DNA from: JAJTHJ01 sp046316025
Lineage (GTDB): Bacteria > Pseudomonadota > Gammaproteobacteria > Burkholderiales > Burkholderiaceae_F
Length of the DNA stretch: 28,825 nucleotides
Reading direction: 5' to 3'
NCBI GenBank assembly: GCA_046316025.1
Contig: JBKCXU010000128.1
Location: forward strand, 1 to 28,825
Position numbers and translations under genes: made by a program. Below the pieces are notes generated by a model. The model was not told where the DNA came from. It made no database searches and was given only the letters and a program-made list of their open reading frames with translations. Of the stretch, positions 1 through 6,769 are shown one piece after another. The stretch's first letter is position 1. Each line of letters opens with the position of its first letter.

Positions 1-88
1 TCCCTCACCCCCGCCCCTCTCCCGGGGGGAGAGGGGAGAAAAACCCTCTCCCCCCGGGAGAGGGTGGCGCGAAGCGCCGGGTGAGGGA
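1..88. repeat. Palindromic MITE-like repeat, copy 1, inside dnaE2
   Basis: The element has terminal inverted repeats TCCCTCACCC at base 1 and GGGTGAGGGA ending at 88. Inside are two long palindromes (about 14-36 and 44-64, built from CCCTCTCCC/GGGAGAGGG) and a GGCGC/GCGCC hairpin (67-79). It has no stop codon in the dnaE2 frame. Related copies lie at 1714-1760, 2609-2660, 19921-19988 and 21628-21731. Confidence 0.8.
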
Positions 89-1585
89 AGACCGCCGCCC
101 ACGGAGTCCCAACCGCCGCTGACGCTGGCCTCCCTCCCCCCCGAAGACCCCGCCGTCTACGACATGCTCTGCCGCGGCGAATCCCTCGGCGTGTTTCAGG
201 TGGAAAGCCGCGCGCAGATGAACATGCTGCCGCGGCTGGCGCCGCGCTGTTTTTACGACCTGGTGATCCAGGTCGCCATCGTCCGCCCCGGCCCGATTCA
301 AGGGGGCATGGTGCATCCCTATCTGCGGCGGCGGCAGGGGCTGGAGCCGGTCGAGTACCCGTCGGCCGCGGTGCGCGGCGTGCTCCAACGCACGCTCGGT
401 GTCTCGATCTTCCAGGAGCAGGTGATGCAACTGGCGGTGGTCGCGGCCGGCTTCACGCCCGGCGAGGCCGACCGCCTGCGGCGCGCGATGGCGGCGTGGA
501 AGCGCAAGGGCGGCATCGGCCCGTTTCGCGACAAGCTGATCGACGGCCTCCTCGCCAACGGCTATAGCGCCGACTACGCGGAGCAGATCTACCGCCAAAT
601 CCAGGGCTTTGGCGAATATGGTTTTCCGGAAAGCCACGCGGCGAGCTTCGCGCTGCTGGTCTACAGCTCCTCCTGGCTCAAGTGCCACGAGCCGGCCGCC
701 TTCTGCGCGGCGCTGCTGGACTCGCAACCGCTCGGCTTCTACGGGCCGGCGCAGATCGTGCGCGACGCCATCGAGCATGGCGTCGAGGTCCGGCCGATCG
801 ACGCCACCGCCAGCGACTGGTGCTGCCGGCTCGACCCCTCCACCGCCGACCCCGCGCGGCCGGCGGTGCGGCTCGGGCTGGAACTGGTGAGCGGCTTTAA
901 CGAAGCCGCCGCTCAACGCATCGTCGCCGCCCGTGCGCAAGCGCCGTTTAGCGACGTCGCCGACCTCACCGCCCGCGCGGAACTCACGCGCGGCGAGATC
1001 AACGCGCTGGCTACCGCCGATGCGCTGGCCACCTTGGCCGGCCACCGCCGCCAAGCCTTGTGGGACACGCTGGCGCTCGACCCCGGCGCCGCGCGCCATG
1101 CACCGTTGGCCGCGCGCGCACGCCGCGAAGAGCAGATCGAGTTGCTGCCGCCCACCGAAGGGCAGGACATCGTCGCCGACTATCGCGCGACCGCGCTCAC
1201 TCTGCGCCGCCACCCGCTGGCGCTGCTGCGTGAGCGGCTTGCCGGGCTGCGGCTATCGACCGCGGCGCGCGTGGCCGCCAGCCGCCATAAGCAGCCGGTA
1301 CGCGCCAGCGGCATCGTCACCTGCCGCCAGCGGCCGGGCACCGCGAGCGGCGTCACCTTCGTCACGCTGGAAGATGAGACCGGCACCATCAACGTGGTGG
1401 TCTGGCGCGCCGTGGCGGACAAATACCGGCGCGAACTGCTCGGCGCCACTCTGCTCACCGTCTACGGCCACGTGGAGCGCGTGGACACGCCACATGCCCC
1501 GGTGGTGCATCTGATCGCGCAACGGCTGGTGGATCACTCCGCGCTGCTCGGCGGGTTGAGTCTGCCGAGCCGGGATTTTCATTGA
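2..1585 (+). CDS. dnaE2: Error-prone DNA polymerase DnaE2/ImuC, C-terminal half (5' partial)
   Basis: This is the C-terminal part of a C-family polymerase III alpha subunit of the error-prone DnaE2 type, which performs translesion synthesis with ImuA/ImuB in the SOS response. The frame is open from base 2. Recognisable polymerase sequence starts at about base 119 (LTLASLPPEDP), followed by the palm/fingers blocks GVFQVESRAQM, VAIVRPGPIQGG and QVMQLAVVAAGFTPGEADRLRRAM. The helix-hairpin-helix region follows, then an OB-fold with TFVTLEDETGTINVVVW. The end SRDFH is the usual DnaE2 terminus, so the 3' end is intact. Bases 1-88 are a palindromic repeat read in frame as proline/glycine/arginine-rich sequence. 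It sits in the middle of where a DnaE2 protein of about 1000 residues should be continuous. Either the repeat interrupts the gene or the sequence is broken there. Function of this copy is therefore uncertain. Confidence 0.9.
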   Translation, partial: PSPPPLSRGERGEKPSPPGRGWREAPGEGRPPPTESQPPLTLASLPPEDPAVYDMLCRGESLGVFQVESRAQMNMLPRLAPRCFYDLVIQVAIVRPGPIQGGMVHPYLRRRQGLEPVEYPSAAVRGVLQRTLGVSIFQEQVMQLAVVAAGFTPGEADRLRRAMAAWKRKGGIGPFRDKLIDGLLANGYSADYAEQIYRQIQGFGEYGFPESHAASFALLVYSSSWLKCHEPAAFCAALLDSQPLGFYGPAQIVRDAIEHGVEVRPIDATASDWCCRLDPSTADPARPAVRLGLELVSGFNEAAAQRIVAARAQAPFSDVADLTARAELTRGEINALATADALATLAGHRRQALWDTLALDPGAARHAPLAARARREEQIELLPPTEGQDIVADYRATALTLRRHPLALLRERLAGLRLSTAARVAASRHKQPVRASGIVTCRQRPGTASGVTFVTLEDETGTINVVVWRAVADKYRRELLGATLLTVYGHVERVDTPHAPVVHLIAQRLVDHSALLGGLSLPSRDFH

Positions 1586-1605
1586 CGTCACCTACCTCAT
1601 CGGGA

Positions 1606-1624
1606 TGTATCTCTAGGCGATACA
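1606..1624. promoter_or_regulatory. Small inverted repeat upstream of higA-like gene
   Basis: TGTATC at 1606-1611 and GATACA at 1619-1624 form a 6-bp inverted repeat with a 7-nt spacer. It lies just after dnaE2 and 174 nt before the HigA-like start. The geometry suits a dimeric HTH regulator, and antitoxins of this family often bind such sites. The distance is long, so the assignment as its operator is only a guess. Confidence 0.3.
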
Positions 1625-1713
1625 CTTGGATCAGAATGCCTCGTTCCCGTCTGCTGTTGCTCTTTGCCGGAAACGGCGCCGAACACTCCAACCGACGCCG
1701 ACGAGGCTTGTTT

Positions 1714-1760
1714 GCTCCCCTCGCCCGCATCAGCGGGAGAGGGGCCGGGGGGTGAGGGCT
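1714..1760. repeat. Palindromic repeat, copy 2 (half element)
   Basis: Contains CTCCCCTCGCCCGCATCAG followed by GCGGGAGAGGGG, and ends in the GGGTGAGGG terminus shared with the other copies. It occupies the dnaE2-higA gap. In one frame it would read PSPASAGEG, the same peptide that appears at the end of the psd-like gene. Confidence 0.75.
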
Positions 1761-1797
1761 CGTTACCCCAGAAGCGACAGGTCACTCAAGGTCGAAC

Positions 1798-2100
1798 ATG
1801 CGCATGCACAACCCACCGCACCCGGGCGAGGTACTCAGGGACGGCATCATCGGCCCCGAACTCACCGTGACCGAGTTCGCGCGGCGCCTCGGCGTCAGCC
1901 GCGTGGCGCTGTCGCGCGTGCTCAACGGTCAAGCGGCGATCAGCGCGGAGATGGCGGTGCGTCTGGCGCGGGCACTCGGCGGCAGTGCGGCGTCCTGGCT
2001 GCACATGCAGGCCAACTACGATCTTTGGCAAGCGGAGCAGTCCGCTGCGCTCAGGCGCGAGATCGCGAAGATCGAACGAGTGCGACCGAAGGCCGCTTGA
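1798..2100 (+). CDS. higA: HigA-family antitoxin-type HTH regulator, orphan
   Basis: A 100-aa XRE-type DNA-binding protein. It starts MRMHNPPHPGEVL, the hallmark N-terminus of the HigA/VapI antitoxin family. The helix-turn-helix covers roughly residues 20-58 (TVTEFARRLGVSRVALSRVLNG), and the tail has the family's ASWLHMQANYDLWQAE block. AAGG about 8 nt upstream could be the ribosome site. HigA normally neutralises the RNase HigB, encoded just upstream, and represses the operon. No HigB reading frame is present: the 212 bp upstream hold only a small inverted repeat and a palindromic repeat copy. It may be a solitary regulator or the remains of a toxin-antitoxin pair whose toxin was lost. Confidence 0.85.
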   Translation: MRMHNPPHPGEVLRDGIIGPELTVTEFARRLGVSRVALSRVLNGQAAISAEMAVRLARALGGSAASWLHMQANYDLWQAEQSAALRREIAKIERVRPKAA

Positions 2101-2113
2101 GCAGGGAAGAAGT

Positions 2114-2190
2114 TGGGGTGGCTGACGGGACTCGAACCCGCGACAACCGGAATCACAATCCGGGACTCTACCAACTGAGCTACAGCCACC
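2114..2190 (-). tRNA. tRNA-His (GTG)
   Basis: On the reverse strand the cloverleaf starts GGTGGCTGTAGCTCAG. The anticodon loop is TTGTGAT with anticodon GTG, and the T-arm is GGGTTCGAGTCCC. The 3' acceptor strand AGCCACC is followed by an encoded CCA. The extra 5' G opposite C73 expected of tRNA-His is present. It is the last gene of a three-tRNA transcript. Confidence 0.97.
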
Positions 2191-2199
2191 ATCGGTGAA

Positions 2200-2312
2200 C
2201 GCTGTCTAGGCTACTGCGCGGCCCAATTTCGCCCCTGCGGTGCTCATCGTACGTCTATGTACGTCTGCGCTCCTCGGAGCGAACTTGGGCCGCTCGCTAC
2301 GCCTATACAGCG
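2200..2312. repeat. Long imperfect inverted repeat in the tRNA-His/tRNA-Arg spacer
   Basis: The arms begin CGCTGTCTAGGC (2200) and end GCCTATACAGCG (2312). Their inner parts GCGGCCCAA (2218-2226) and TTGGGCCGC (2285-2293) pair perfectly. The loop holds a second hairpin, CGCTCC-TC-GGAGCG (2269-2282), and a direct repeat GTACG. The RNA of the tRNA transcript could fold into one extended stem here. It may be a processing signal or a small repeat element. Confidence 0.6.
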
Positions 2313-2329
2313 TCCACCAAAAAACGTTC

Positions 2330-2406
2330 TGGCCTGCCCGACTGGACTCGAACCAGTGACCGCCGGCTTAGAAGGCCGGTGCTCTATCCAGCTGAGCTAC
2401 GGGCAG
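2330..2406 (-). tRNA. tRNA-Arg (TCT)
   Basis: Reverse-strand cloverleaf with acceptor CTGCCCG paired to CGGGCAG. The D-arm is GCTCAGCTGGATAGAGC. The anticodon stem CCGGC/GCCGG encloses the loop CTTCTAA, giving anticodon TCT. The T-arm is ACTGGTTCGAGTCCAGT, and the discriminator G is followed by encoded CCA. Confidence 0.97.
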
Positions 2407-2445
2407 TCGGGCAAACCGCTTCGGACCGCGGCGGGCCGGGCAGAC

Positions 2446-2522
<77 letters not shown>

Positions 2523-2533
2523 AAGGAGCCGCG

Positions 2534-2562
2534 ATGATACTCGTGCGGTTTGCGGCAGGCAA
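2534..2562 (-). promoter_or_regulatory. Sigma70 promoter of the tRNA cluster
   Basis: On the minus strand, TTGCCT (-35, bases 2557-2562) is followed by a 17-nt spacer and TATCAT (-10, bases 2534-2539). Transcription would start near 2527, a few bases before the tRNA-Pro 5' end. Confidence 0.75.
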
Positions 2563-2608
2563 TTTCGGTCGCGAACGCAGCCCGTCGCCGCGCGTGAGCG
2601 GCAGAGCG

Positions 2609-2660
2609 CCCTCACCCGGCCGCTGCGCGGCCACCCTTCACCGCCGATGCGGGCGAGGGT
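2609..2660. repeat. Palindromic repeat, copy 3, forming the end of phoR
   Basis: CCCTCACCC at 2609 opens the element, followed by a GGCCGC/GCGGCC hairpin and a CGCCGATGCGGGCGAGGG arm. Read on the minus strand it encodes the last 16 or so residues of PhoR. The TGA inside the terminal GGGTGAGGG is the PhoR stop codon. Confidence 0.7.
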
Positions 2661-3985
2661 TGGTGTTGCACCACCCGCGCCGCCGGCAGCCAGACGCTGA
2701 ACACGCTGCCCTGCCCCACCTGCGAGCGGACGTCGAGCCGCGCCTGGTGGCGCAGCAGCACGTGTTTGACGATCGCCAGCCCCAGGCCGGTACCGCCGGT
2801 TTCGCGCGAACGGCTCTTGTCCACACGGTAGAAGCGCTCAGTCAGCCGCGGGATGTGCTCGGGCGCGATGCCGATGCCGCTGTCTTCGACCTCGAAACAC
2901 ACGCCCTCGTCCAGCGCGTGCCACCGCAGCGCGATGGTGCCGCCTGCCGGCGTGTAGCGCACGGCGTTGGACACCAGGTTGCCAAAGGCGCTGCGCAGCT
3001 CGTCGCGCGCCCCGCGCAGCCGGGGTGCGGCGCCCTCCACCCGCACCGTGTGCCGCCCGCCGGACAGCGCGCGCGCCTCGGCCGCCAGCTCGGCGGTCAG
3101 TTGCGCGGCGTCGATCGGCTCGTCCACGCTGGGTGCGTCCTGCGCCTCCAGTTGCGACAGCAGCAGCAGGTCGTCGACCAGCCGGCTCATCCGCTGCGAC
3201 TGGTCGTGCATCAGCAGCAGGTGGTGGCGGCGCGTCTCGTCGGGCGGCGGCTCGGCATCGAGCATCGTCTCCAGAAAGCCGTTGACCACGGTGAGCGGCG
3301 TGCGCAACTCGTGCGAGACGTTGGCGACGAAGTCGCGCCGCATCGCGTCCACCCGCTCGGTCTGCGTCACGTCGCGGGTGACGACGATGGAGCGTGCCGG
3401 CTCGAACTCGATCACATCCACCGCCAGCGCGAGCGCCGGGTTCGCGTGCGGGCGGAACAGCAGCGACTGGCCGAAGCTGCCCGACGTCATGTACGCGACG
3501 AACACCGGGTCGCGCACGAGGTTGGTCAGCCGCAGGCCCTGGTCGGCCTTCAGCGCGATGCCCAGGTGCCGCTCCGCCACCGGATTGCACCACTCGATCT
3601 GCAAGGCGGCGTCGATCAGCACCAGCCCCTCGGGCAGCGCGCTGATCGTGCGGCGGAAGCGCTCTTCGTTGTCCTGCAAACGGCGCTCGGTCGACTCGGT
3701 CGTGCGCCGCGTCTTGTACAGCCGCGCGAACACCTGCGACCAGGTGCCGATGCCTTCCGGGACGGTGGCGAGCGAGGGCTGCTCCAGCCACTCGGCGAGC
3801 AGGCTCAGATAAAACAGATGCAGCAGCGCCAGCAGGCCGAAGGCGACCGCGGCAAACACCAGCCCGACGGTCGCACCGAAGGCCACGCCGACGGCGATGG
3901 CCGCCGCCGCCAGCACGGCCAGCCGCAGCAGCGCCGGCAGCACCACTTGCAGGCGTTTGCGGGTCGCGCTGGCGGGCACATCCAT
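2612..3985 (-). CDS. phoR: Phosphate regulon sensor histidine kinase PhoR
   Basis: A 457-aa membrane histidine kinase that phosphorylates PhoB when phosphate is scarce. Two N-terminal membrane segments (about 12-34 and 38-62) are followed by a PAS domain (about 105-200) and a HisKA domain with SHELRTP (H225 is the phosphoacceptor). The ATPase domain has the N-box NLVSNAVRYTP (336-346), DSGIGI (368-373) and GGTGLGL (397-403). The phrase FVANVSHELRTPLTVVNGFLETM is typical of PhoR. I chose ATG 3985, because the 21 codons upstream (to 4048) run through the promoter region and look non-native. The core ends near VWLPAARVV (about 439), and the rest of the tail comes from repeat copy 3. The usual partner phoB is not adjacent. 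Instead phnC is divergent, 108 bp away. A TTGTCAT half-site on the minus strand (4011-4017) hints at autoregulation. Confidence 0.93.
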   Translation of the reverse strand: MDVPASATRKRLQVVLPALLRLAVLAAAAIAVGVAFGATVGLVFAAVAFGLLALLHLFYLSLLAEWLEQPSLATVPEGIGTWSQVFARLYKTRRTTESTERRLQDNEERFRRTISALPEGLVLIDAALQIEWCNPVAERHLGIALKADQGLRLTNLVRDPVFVAYMTSGSFGQSLLFRPHANPALALAVDVIEFEPARSIVVTRDVTQTERVDAMRRDFVANVSHELRTPLTVVNGFLETMLDAEPPPDETRRHHLLLMHDQSQRMSRLVDDLLLLSQLEAQDAPSVDEPIDAAQLTAELAAEARALSGGRHTVRVEGAAPRLRGARDELRSAFGNLVSNAVRYTPAGGTIALRWHALDEGVCFEVEDSGIGIAPEHIPRLTERFYRVDKSRSRETGGTGLGLAIVKHVLLRHQARLDVRSQVGQGSVFSVWLPAARVVQHQPSPASAVKGGRAAAG

Positions 3986-4019
3986 GCGGCCAGTGTAAGA
4001 CGCCCGCCGAATGACAACA

Positions 4020-4072
4020 CGGTCACGAAACCGACACCGTGCCGACACATCGCGCGGTCACAGTGCTGTTGT
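4020..4072 (+). promoter_or_regulatory. Tandem PhoB-box-like motifs upstream of phnC
   Basis: Seven-base units spaced 11 bp apart, the PhoB geometry: CGGTCAC (4020), CCGACAC (4031) and CCGACAC (4042), then CGGTCAC (4055) and CTGTTGT (4066). Against the Pho half-site CTGTCAT the units match at 5, 4, 4, 5 and 5 of 7 positions. The last unit ends 21 nt before the phnC ATG. PhoB activation of phn genes is well established in other bacteria. No clear -10 box is visible. Confidence 0.5.
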
Positions 4073-4093
4073 TGCGACCTGCCGCACAGACCG

Positions 4094-4921
4094 ATGCCGC
4101 GCGCCATCCAGATCGACCGCCTGAGCAAGACCTTCGGCGCCGCCCGCGCGTTGAACGCAGTGTCGCTCGCCGTCGAGGAAGGCGAAATGGTGGCACTGCT
4201 CGGCGCCTCCGGCTCCGGCAAGTCCACCCTGCTGCGCCATGTCAACGGGCTGCACCGCGGCGACGCGGCAAGTGGTGCGCTCCACGTCTTCGGGCGACCG
4301 GTGCAGCAAGCCGGGCGGCTGGCGCGCGACGTGCGCCGCTCGCGCGCCGCCATCGGCATGGTGTTCCAGCAGTTCAACCTGGTCGAGCGCTCCAGCGTGC
4401 TGACCAATGTGCTCGCCGGCCTGCTTCACCGCACCCCCCGGTGGCGCAGCCTGTGGCACGGGTTCACCGCAGAGGAGCGCAGTGCCGCGCTGCGGGCGCT
4501 CGACCAGGTGGGAATTGTCGAACACGCCTACAAGCGCGCCGCGCAGTTGTCCGGCGGCCAGCAGCAGCGCGCCGCCATCGCCCGCGCGCTGGTGCAGGGC
4601 GCGCGGCTGCTATTGGCCGATGAGCCGATCGCCTCGCTCGACCCCGAGTCCGCCCGCCGCGTCATGGAGACGCTGGCGCAGGTCAACCGCGACCACGGCG
4701 CGACCGTGGTCGTCTCGCTGCACCAGGTCGATTACGCGCTGAAGTACTGCCCGCGCACCGTGGCCTTGCGCGCCGGCGAGATCGTCTTCGACGGCCCCTC
4801 GGTCGCGCTCACCGAGCCGCGCCTGCGCGAGTTGTACGGCACCGAGGCCGAGCTCGTCGTCGGCCACCGCCACGACCGGCCGCCGCAGTTGTCGGTGGTG
4901 CCGCAGGCGGCGCTGGCCTGA
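4094..4921 (+). CDS. phnC: Phosphonate ABC transporter ATPase PhnC
   Basis: A 275-aa cytoplasmic ATPase that powers phosphonate import with PhnD and PhnE. Walker A is GASGSGKST (37-45), the signature SGGQQ (153-157), and Walker B LLADEP (173-178). The H-loop lies in VVVSLHQVDYAL. The order and wording (MVFQQFNLVERSSVLTNVLAGLL) match the PhnC family. The frame is open far upstream (to 2495), but that part is antisense to phoR and to a tRNA. ATG 4094 gives the normal PhnC N-terminus. No Shine-Dalgarno is visible, and PhoB-like repeats end 21 nt upstream. It opens the phnCDE-HD unit. Confidence 0.93.
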   Translation: MPRAIQIDRLSKTFGAARALNAVSLAVEEGEMVALLGASGSGKSTLLRHVNGLHRGDAASGALHVFGRPVQQAGRLARDVRRSRAAIGMVFQQFNLVERSSVLTNVLAGLLHRTPRWRSLWHGFTAEERSAALRALDQVGIVEHAYKRAAQLSGGQQQRAAIARALVQGARLLLADEPIASLDPESARRVMETLAQVNRDHGATVVVSLHQVDYALKYCPRTVALRAGEIVFDGPSVALTEPRLRELYGTEAELVVGHRHDRPPQLSVVPQAALA

Positions 4922-4953
4922 CCCACTTCCCCTACCCCGATGGAGCACAACCG

Positions 4954-5934
4954 ATGAACCGCCGATTCGCCCTGCACGGCCTGGCCGCTGCCGCCCTCGC
5001 CCTTGCGTTCGCGCCGGCCGGCGCGCAGGCGCCTACCGAGATCAACTTCGGGATCATCTCGACCGAGTCCACGCAAAACCTCAAGGAAGACTGGCAGCCG
5101 CTGCTGCGCGACTTCGAGAAGGAGACCGGCTTCAAGGTCAACGCCTTCTTCGCGCCCGACTACGCCGGCATCATCGAGGCGATGCGCTTTAACAAGGTGC
5201 AGGTCGCCTGGTTCGGCAACAAGAGCGCGATGGAGGCGGTGGACCGCGCCAACGGCACGGTGTTCGCGCAGATGGTCAATGCCGACGGCACCCAGGGCTA
5301 CTACTCGCACCTGATCGTCCACCGCGACAGCCCGTTGAAGTCGCTCGACGACGTTCTGCGCAACGCCAAGAGCCTGAGCTTCGGCAACGGCGATCCCAAT
5401 TCGACCTCCGGCTTCCTGGTGCCGGGCTACTACGCGTTCGCGGTCAACAAGGTCGATCCTAAGACCGCGTTCAAGGTGGTGCGCAGCTCCAACCACGAGA
5501 CCAACGCCCTGGCCGTGGCCAACAAGCAGGTGGACGTGGCCACCAACAACAACGAGAACCTGGAGAAAATCAAGGCCCGGTTCCCGGAGAAGTTCCAGGA
5601 CATCCGTGTGGTGTGGACGTCGCCGCTGATCGCGTCCGATCCGCTGGTGATGCGCGCCGATCTGCCGCCGGCGACGGCGAAGAAGATCAAGGACTTCTTT
5701 ACGAGCTACGGCCGCAACGACGCCGAGCGCGCGGTGCTGATGAAGCTGTCGAAGATCTCCGGCTTCAAGGAGTCGAGCAACAAGCAACTGATTCCGATTC
5801 GCCAGCTGGCGCTCTTCAGCGATCGCACCAAGATCGAAAACGACGCCAGCCTTTCGGCCGCCGACAAGGCGGCGCGCATCGCCGAGATCGACCGCAAGCT
5901 GGCCGAGTTGAACCAGCAGCTGGCGCAGCGCTGA
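4954..5934 (+). CDS. phnD: Phosphonate ABC transporter periplasmic binding protein PhnD
   Basis: A 326-aa periplasmic protein that captures phosphonates for PhnCE. A Sec signal peptide covers residues 1-25, ending APAGAQA. The mature part has the PhnD blocks ISTESTQNLKEDWQPLL, VQVAWFGNKSAMEAV, GYYSHLIVH and FGNGDPNSTSGFLVPGYY; the last lines the phosphonate pocket in this family. The C-terminal helix is rich in charged residues. The gene follows phnC by 32 nt and precedes phnE by 19 nt, so it is co-transcribed. Confidence 0.95.
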   Translation: MNRRFALHGLAAAALALAFAPAGAQAPTEINFGIISTESTQNLKEDWQPLLRDFEKETGFKVNAFFAPDYAGIIEAMRFNKVQVAWFGNKSAMEAVDRANGTVFAQMVNADGTQGYYSHLIVHRDSPLKSLDDVLRNAKSLSFGNGDPNSTSGFLVPGYYAFAVNKVDPKTAFKVVRSSNHETNALAVANKQVDVATNNNENLEKIKARFPEKFQDIRVVWTSPLIASDPLVMRADLPPATAKKIKDFFTSYGRNDAERAVLMKLSKISGFKESSNKQLIPIRQLALFSDRTKIENDASLSAADKAARIAEIDRKLAELNQQLAQR

Positions 5935-5953
5935 GCCGGCTTCGCCGACACCG

Positions 5954-6769
5954 ATGAGCGCCGCCGCCCTGCCCGCTGCCGACGCCGCGCGTTACGCCGC
6001 GCTGGATGCCGCGCGGCCCAAGTCCTGGGGTTACTTCTTCGGCTGGGCGCTGGTGCTGGCGGTGCTGGCCGCGTCCTGGCAGGGCGCCGACATGCGGCCG
6101 CTGGCGCTCGTGCGCGACGCCGGCAACATGGCGACCTACGCGGCGAGCTTCTTTCCGCCGGACTTTCGCGAGTGGCGGCTGTACCTGTCCGAAACCCTGG
6201 TCACGCTGCACATCGCGGTCTGGGGGACGGCGCTCGCCATCGTCTGCTCGATCCCGCTCGGCCTGCTGGCGGCCAGCAACATCGCGCCGTGGTGGGTGCA
6301 CCAGCCGGTGCGCCGCGTGCTCGATGCCTGCCGCGCGATCAACGAGATGGTGTTCGCGATGCTGTTCGTGGTCGCGGTCGGACTGGGGCCCTTTGCCGGC
6401 GTGCTGGCGATCTGGGTGCACACCACCGGCACGCTCGCCAAGCTCTTCAGCGAGGCGGTCGAAGCGATCGACCCGCAACCGGTCGAGGGCATCCGCGCCA
6501 CCGGTGCCGGCGTGCTGGAAGAAATCCGCTACGGCGTGCTGCCGCAGGTGATGCCGCTGTGGATCAGCTACACGCTTTACCGCTTCGAGGCCAACGTGCG
6601 CTCGGCCTCGGTGGTCGGCATGGTGGGCGCCGGCGGCATCGGCGTCGTGCTGTGGGAGATCATCCGCGGCTTCCAGTACGCGCAGACCGCCGCGGTCTTG
6701 ATCATCATCGTGCTCACCGTTTCGCTGATCGACTTGGGCTCGGCCCGGCTGCGCAAGGCCCTGGTATGA
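5954..6769 (+). CDS. phnE: Phosphonate ABC transporter permease PhnE
   Basis: A 271-aa inner-membrane permease for phosphonates. An N-terminal membrane segment follows a short cytoplasmic head (WGYFFGWALVLAVLAASW). The binding-protein-dependent transport domain has the cytoplasmic EAA loop around VEGIRATGAGVLEEIRYGVLP. The family tail VVGMVGAGGIGVVLWEIIRGFQYAQTA is present. Its stop overlaps the next start as ATGA (6766-6769), indicating translational coupling to the HD-domain gene. Confidence 0.94.
   Translation: MSAAALPAADAARYAALDAARPKSWGYFFGWALVLAVLAASWQGADMRPLALVRDAGNMATYAASFFPPDFREWRLYLSETLVTLHIAVWGTALAIVCSIPLGLLAASNIAPWWVHQPVRRVLDACRAINEMVFAMLFVVAVGLGPFAGVLAIWVHTTGTLAKLFSEAVEAIDPQPVEGIRATGAGVLEEIRYGVLPQVMPLWISYTLYRFEANVRSASVVGMVGAGGIGVVLWEIIRGFQYAQTAAVLIIIVLTVSLIDLGSARLRKALV

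Noticed and set aside
1586..1797. Possible HigB toxin gene upstream of higA
   Set aside because: No frame with HigB motifs or adequate length; the region holds a small inverted repeat and repeat copy 2.
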